Shown: piece after piece, positions 60,453 to 64,000 of the stretch
Numbering within the stretch: position 1 is the stretch's first letter
How the letters are laid out: each line of letters opens with the position of its first letter
Assembly (NCBI GenBank): GCA_902590705.1
Contig: CACIXU010000004.1
Coordinates: forward strand, 60,620 to 124,619
Reading direction: 5' to 3'
DNA from: an uncultured Bacteroidota bacterium
GTDB lineage: Bacteria > Bacteroidota > Bacteroidia > Flavobacteriales > Flavobacteriaceae
DNA length: 64,000 bases
Notes under the pieces: generated by a model
What the model saw: only the letters and a program-made list of their open reading frames with translations
What the model was told of the DNA's origin: nothing
Database searches by the model: none
Translations under genes and position numbers: made by a program

Positions 60453-61601
60453 ATGAAATGTAAAGTATTAGTAATTCTAGCCACCCTCATACTGATATCA
60501 TGTAGTAAAGGTTCGGCAGACGAAAATATTTCTCACAATAAGGAGATTAATGACATTACGATTGGTCTTAAAAATTACGCCATTGAAAAAGGAAAGTTCA
60601 TTGGTAATCTAATGCGAGATGGAATGTTTGATAATTTGCAGGTCAATAATGGTCTTACTGACAATCTATTAAAAACAGAGTACAATGCACTGGTATTAGG
60701 TAACAAAATGAAAATGTCAAACCTACTAAGAACTCGGCCTCAAGATCCATTTAATATTAAAATTGGCGATATAAACACTGCCAATATCGATAAGTTTATA
60801 GCATATGCTGATAAACACGATATGAGAAAAAGGGGACATGTAATGATTTGGTATAATCAAATTCCATCCTGGTTAAAGATTGAAGCACCTAAGTGGAGTG
60901 CCCAACAGATCTATGATTTTTCAAAATCTTATATCATTGCACTATCCACTTATTGCAAGGGTAAAATTGATGAATGGGATGTTATAAACGAAGCTATAGT
61001 CAACAATGGATTTAGGGAGGATACTTGGTATAAAATTGTCAATACTCAAGCTAACTTAAATGGTGAAATTGGTTATCATAATTATTTTGCATACTTGTTT
61101 AAATGGGCTAGACTGGGCGACCCAGACGTTGAACTATTTTATAATGATTACAATATTGAGGTGTTTGGAACCTCAAAAAATAATTTTATGCGGACTTTTG
61201 TTAAGAAATTAAAATCAGATTATTCAGCTCCAATTGATGGAGTGGGGCTTCAATCTCATTTTAAGATTAATCTTACAACTAATGACTTTATTAGTAGAGT
61301 AGGAAAGACAATTGATGATTTAGGAGAATCAAATTTTATTGCAAATATAACAGAGCTTGACATTAGAATTTGTAATGGTGATACTCAAACTTTAGAGGAT
61401 CAAAAAAAAGCATATAAAAATATTGTATCAACCGCATTTTCCAGAGATAATTGTAAAACAATTTTAATTTGGGGTCCATCTGATAATGATAGTTGGATTA
61501 ACTCTCATTTTGAAGGTTGCGGCCAAGCCACGCCTCATGATGAAAACTTTAACAGAAAACCAGCTTACTTTGGAATTCAAGAGGCTTTGATGGCTCTATA
61601 A
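60453..61601 (+). CDS. GH10 endo-1,4-beta-xylanase lipoprotein
   Basis: Lipobox LILISCSKGS; RKRGHVMIWYNQIPSWL, DEWDVINEAIVNNGFRED (acid/base), VGLQSHF, ANITELDIRI (nucleophile), ILIWGPSDNDSWI. Confidence 0.92.
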   Translation: MKCKVLVILATLILISCSKGSADENISHNKEINDITIGLKNYAIEKGKFIGNLMRDGMFDNLQVNNGLTDNLLKTEYNALVLGNKMKMSNLLRTRPQDPFNIKIGDINTANIDKFIAYADKHDMRKRGHVMIWYNQIPSWLKIEAPKWSAQQIYDFSKSYIIALSTYCKGKIDEWDVINEAIVNNGFREDTWYKIVNTQANLNGEIGYHNYFAYLFKWARLGDPDVELFYNDYNIEVFGTSKNNFMRTFVKKLKSDYSAPIDGVGLQSHFKINLTTNDFISRVGKTIDDLGESNFIANITELDIRICNGDTQTLEDQKKAYKNIVSTAFSRDNCKTILIWGPSDNDSWINSHFEGCGQATPHDENFNRKPAYFGIQEALMAL

Positions 61602-61626
61602 GTAATTATTTAAATTTACCTTAAAT

Positions 61627-62772
61627 TTAATTGTAAAGTCTGAATACAGCCCCTAATTTCTTTCTGCTAAAGAAAAAATATAATCCCAAAATAAACATCG
61701 GGACACTCAATAATTGACCCATATTTAGGTAAAGAGAGCTTTCGAAATTCACTTGATTTTCTTTAAAACCTTCAATAATAAAACGACTTGAAAAAGCAAT
61801 TAGAAAAAATAAACCCAATAGGCTTCCTGGCCGAAGTCTAGATCGATATTTATTCCAAATTAGAAATAACAAAACTCCTAGTATAAAGTAATTTGAAGCC
61901 TCATAAAGTTGGGCTGGATGTCGATTAACTCCCACAGATTTAAACCTAAGTTCAAATTGATCTTCAGTTCTATGAAATGAATAATTAAGTGAACCTTGAT
62001 AAGGATTGATAACATTTGTATAACTACTAATCTTATTTGGCAGGATGTATTTCAGTCTCTTTTCAACACTGTTTCTAATTCTATCCTCCATGTATAAGTT
62101 ATTTTCAAATACAATTGAAGTTTGTAATATTGGCTTACCTAATTCATAGTTTTCATCACTAGCAGTAAAATTCACATTCCTTACAAAAGGTAATTGGCTC
62201 TTGATTTTTTTTTCAATTGGTTGGGTAAAAACAACACCATAATTTGATTCGGTAGGTTTTCCAATAATTTCTGAGTTGAAAAAATTTCCAATCCTAATAA
62301 ATGCGCATCCTAGAGCAATTGCAATTACCATTCGGTCCATCACTTGATAATAATTATAATTCCTTCTCTTGCGATCAATAAACTTTATTGAAAACCCTGA
62401 GATTTTTATTTGATATGAATATATGGCCATGGCAAATAAAATTCCAATAGCAGCTCCATGACTTGCCAATCCACTTTCCCAAAAATAGAATAGTTGAAAA
62501 AAATTAGTTTTTAAAATTTCTGGCTCATAAAATATTACATGTCCCATTCTAGATCCAATTAGGGTGCCGGCTACCATATATAACATTTGCATATCAACTG
62601 TTAGATCATAACCGTTTTCAAGCCTGTATGAACGAACAACAATATAGCGCCCCACTATAAAACCTAAAACAAAAAGGGAGCTATACCACCTTAGAGAGAA
62701 AAAATCATTTTCGAAAAGGAATGGATCTGGATGCCAAACAAAAGACCACAAATAAAAATTTAGTAAAATCAT
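61627..62772 (-). CDS. lgt: Prolipoprotein diacylglyceryl transferase with internal insertion
   Basis: RWYSSLFVLGFIVGRYIVV, FIRIGNFFNSEIIGKPTESNYGVVF, RHPAQLYEASNYFILGVLLFLIW, SRFIIEGFKENQ. Confidence 0.92.
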   Translation of the reverse strand: MILLNFYLWSFVWHPDPFLFENDFFSLRWYSSLFVLGFIVGRYIVVRSYRLENGYDLTVDMQMLYMVAGTLIGSRMGHVIFYEPEILKTNFFQLFYFWESGLASHGAAIGILFAMAIYSYQIKISGFSIKFIDRKRRNYNYYQVMDRMVIAIALGCAFIRIGNFFNSEIIGKPTESNYGVVFTQPIEKKIKSQLPFVRNVNFTASDENYELGKPILQTSIVFENNLYMEDRIRNSVEKRLKYILPNKISSYTNVINPYQGSLNYSFHRTEDQFELRFKSVGVNRHPAQLYEASNYFILGVLLFLIWNKYRSRLRPGSLLGLFFLIAFSSRFIIEGFKENQVNFESSLYLNMGQLLSVPMFILGLYFFFSRKKLGAVFRLYN

Positions 62773-62798
62773 AATTGATTTATGGTCTTCATGACAAT

Positions 62799-64000
62799 TT
62801 AATTTATATTATCAAAGGTTCCCAAGGGTCGAGCCTCTAAGTCAAGTTCAAGTTGGAATTCAGCGAGTTTCTCTTTCAATTCTTGAGCTTTTTTGGGAAA
62901 ATCTTCAAGGCGATTATCAAATTCTCTTAAATCAGTATCTAAGTTATAAAGTGATTCTTCGTGTTCCACCGCCCATATTCCTTTTCCACTTTTAGCGTCT
63001 TCTCCAGGGGTTTCAATGTAGCTGAAAGTGGAGGGAGCTAAATATTTCCACTTACCTTGTCTTACACCAAACAGGGTATTGTTTTTGTGATAATAAAAAA
63101 ATCTGTCTTCCAATTCAGGTTGTGATTTATTTTTCAGTAGTTCAAGGACATTAACCCCATCAATTTTATTTTTTGGAAGATTTGCCCCAATAGCAGCGCA
63201 TATTGTAGGTAATATATCGATTGCGGATACCAACTGATCCACCTTGGTGTTTGCGGGGATAACGTCAGGCCAAGAAATTATACATGGAACTCGATAGCCC
63301 CCTTCAAATACGTCAAACTTCCCACCTCGAAGAGGTCCAGAGGATCCCGCATGATTTCCATAAATCAGCCAAGGACCATTATCAGAAGTATAAATAATAA
63401 TTGTATTGTCATAAATATTTTTTTCTTTTAGCACTGATACTAGCCGACCTACATTGTGATCAATCTCTTCTATTACATCACCATAAACACTTCCCATTGA
63501 AGTTCCCTTGAAATTATCAGAAGCAAAAATCGGAACATGAGGCATACTATGCGCTAGGTAGACGAAAAAGGGCTCATCATCGTTTTTACTGTTAATAAAA
63601 TCAATAGCGAAATCAGTATATCGCTTTGTTAATAATGATTGATCAGGTTTAATTTCAATAACTTTTTCGTCTAGCATAATTGGTAGTTTTTCACGATTCA
63701 TATCATTGGAATAAGGAATCCCAAAATAGGTATCAAAACCCTGATAAGTTGGCAAAAAAGGTGCTTTACTTCCTAAATGCCATTTGCCCGCCATCGCAGT
63801 AGCATATCCCTTTTCTTTCAGCACCTCAGCTGCAGTAATTTCATTTGGATGAAGCCCAACTTTTCCACCATTTTTTCCACCAAATCCGTGACCCTCAGGC
63901 CATAGCACCCCAATTACTCCTGTTCTCATTGGATAAGAACCTGTTAATAATGCTGCTCTTGAAGGAGAACATGTAGAGGAGGCAACTAAAAAGTCTGTCA
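62799..64000 (-). CDS. S1-family arylsulfatase, N-terminus cut by window edge
   Basis: Translation continues upstream of the ORF-track Met: ...DFLVASSTCSPSRAALLTGSYPMRTGVIGVLWPEGHGFGGKNGG; IIYTSDNGPWLIYGNHAGSSGPLRGGKFDVFEGGYRVPCIISWP. Confidence 0.93.
   Translation of the reverse strand, partial: TDFLVASSTCSPSRAALLTGSYPMRTGVIGVLWPEGHGFGGKNGGKVGLHPNEITAAEVLKEKGYATAMAGKWHLGSKAPFLPTYQGFDTYFGIPYSNDMNREKLPIMLDEKVIEIKPDQSLLTKRYTDFAIDFINSKNDDEPFFVYLAHSMPHVPIFASDNFKGTSMGSVYGDVIEEIDHNVGRLVSVLKEKNIYDNTIIIYTSDNGPWLIYGNHAGSSGPLRGGKFDVFEGGYRVPCIISWPDVIPANTKVDQLVSAIDILPTICAAIGANLPKNKIDGVNVLELLKNKSQPELEDRFFYYHKNNTLFGVRQGKWKYLAPSTFSYIETPGEDAKSGKGIWAVEHEESLYNLDTDLREFDNRLEDFPKKAQELKEKLAEFQLELDLEARPLGTFDNIN

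Overview
AT-rich window from a marine-type Bacteroidetes (Flavobacteriia-like) genome; the taxonomy is inferred from gene families, TAnnTTTG-type promoters and T9SS C-terminal domains. Housekeeping blocks (serS, ribF, pth-rplY-prs; rimM-rpsP, tig-clpP-clpX, rluB/F-like, yhhQ-like, sppA, folK-dNK, trmH-like, mutS, lgt; three tRNAs) flank a polysaccharide-utilization locus at about 9.2-35.4 kb. The PUL has SusC/SusD, a hybrid two-component regulator, GH30, GH43, a stand-alone GH10, three sulfatases (one fused to a GH10 xylanase domain), a formylglycine-generating-enzyme-like lipoprotein with both catalytic Cys, and a 1656-aa T9SS-secreted CBM/parallel-beta-helix/FG-GAP protein. A satellite GH10 and a fourth sulfatase lie at 60.4-64 kb. 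The simplest reading is a system for a sulfated xylan-like polysaccharide. The best candidates for something undescribed are: (i) the sulfatase-GH10 fusion; (ii) a two-gene cassette seen twice in the window, in which a giant T9SS cargo with a shared ~300-aa C-terminal module overlaps by 4 bp the gene for a paralogous tandem-FN3 lipoprotein with a conserved Cys motif; and (iii) the beta-helix giant as a possible new sulfated-glycan enzyme. No CRISPR array, phage or transposon was seen. All family calls are from motif recognition by eye; no searches were run.
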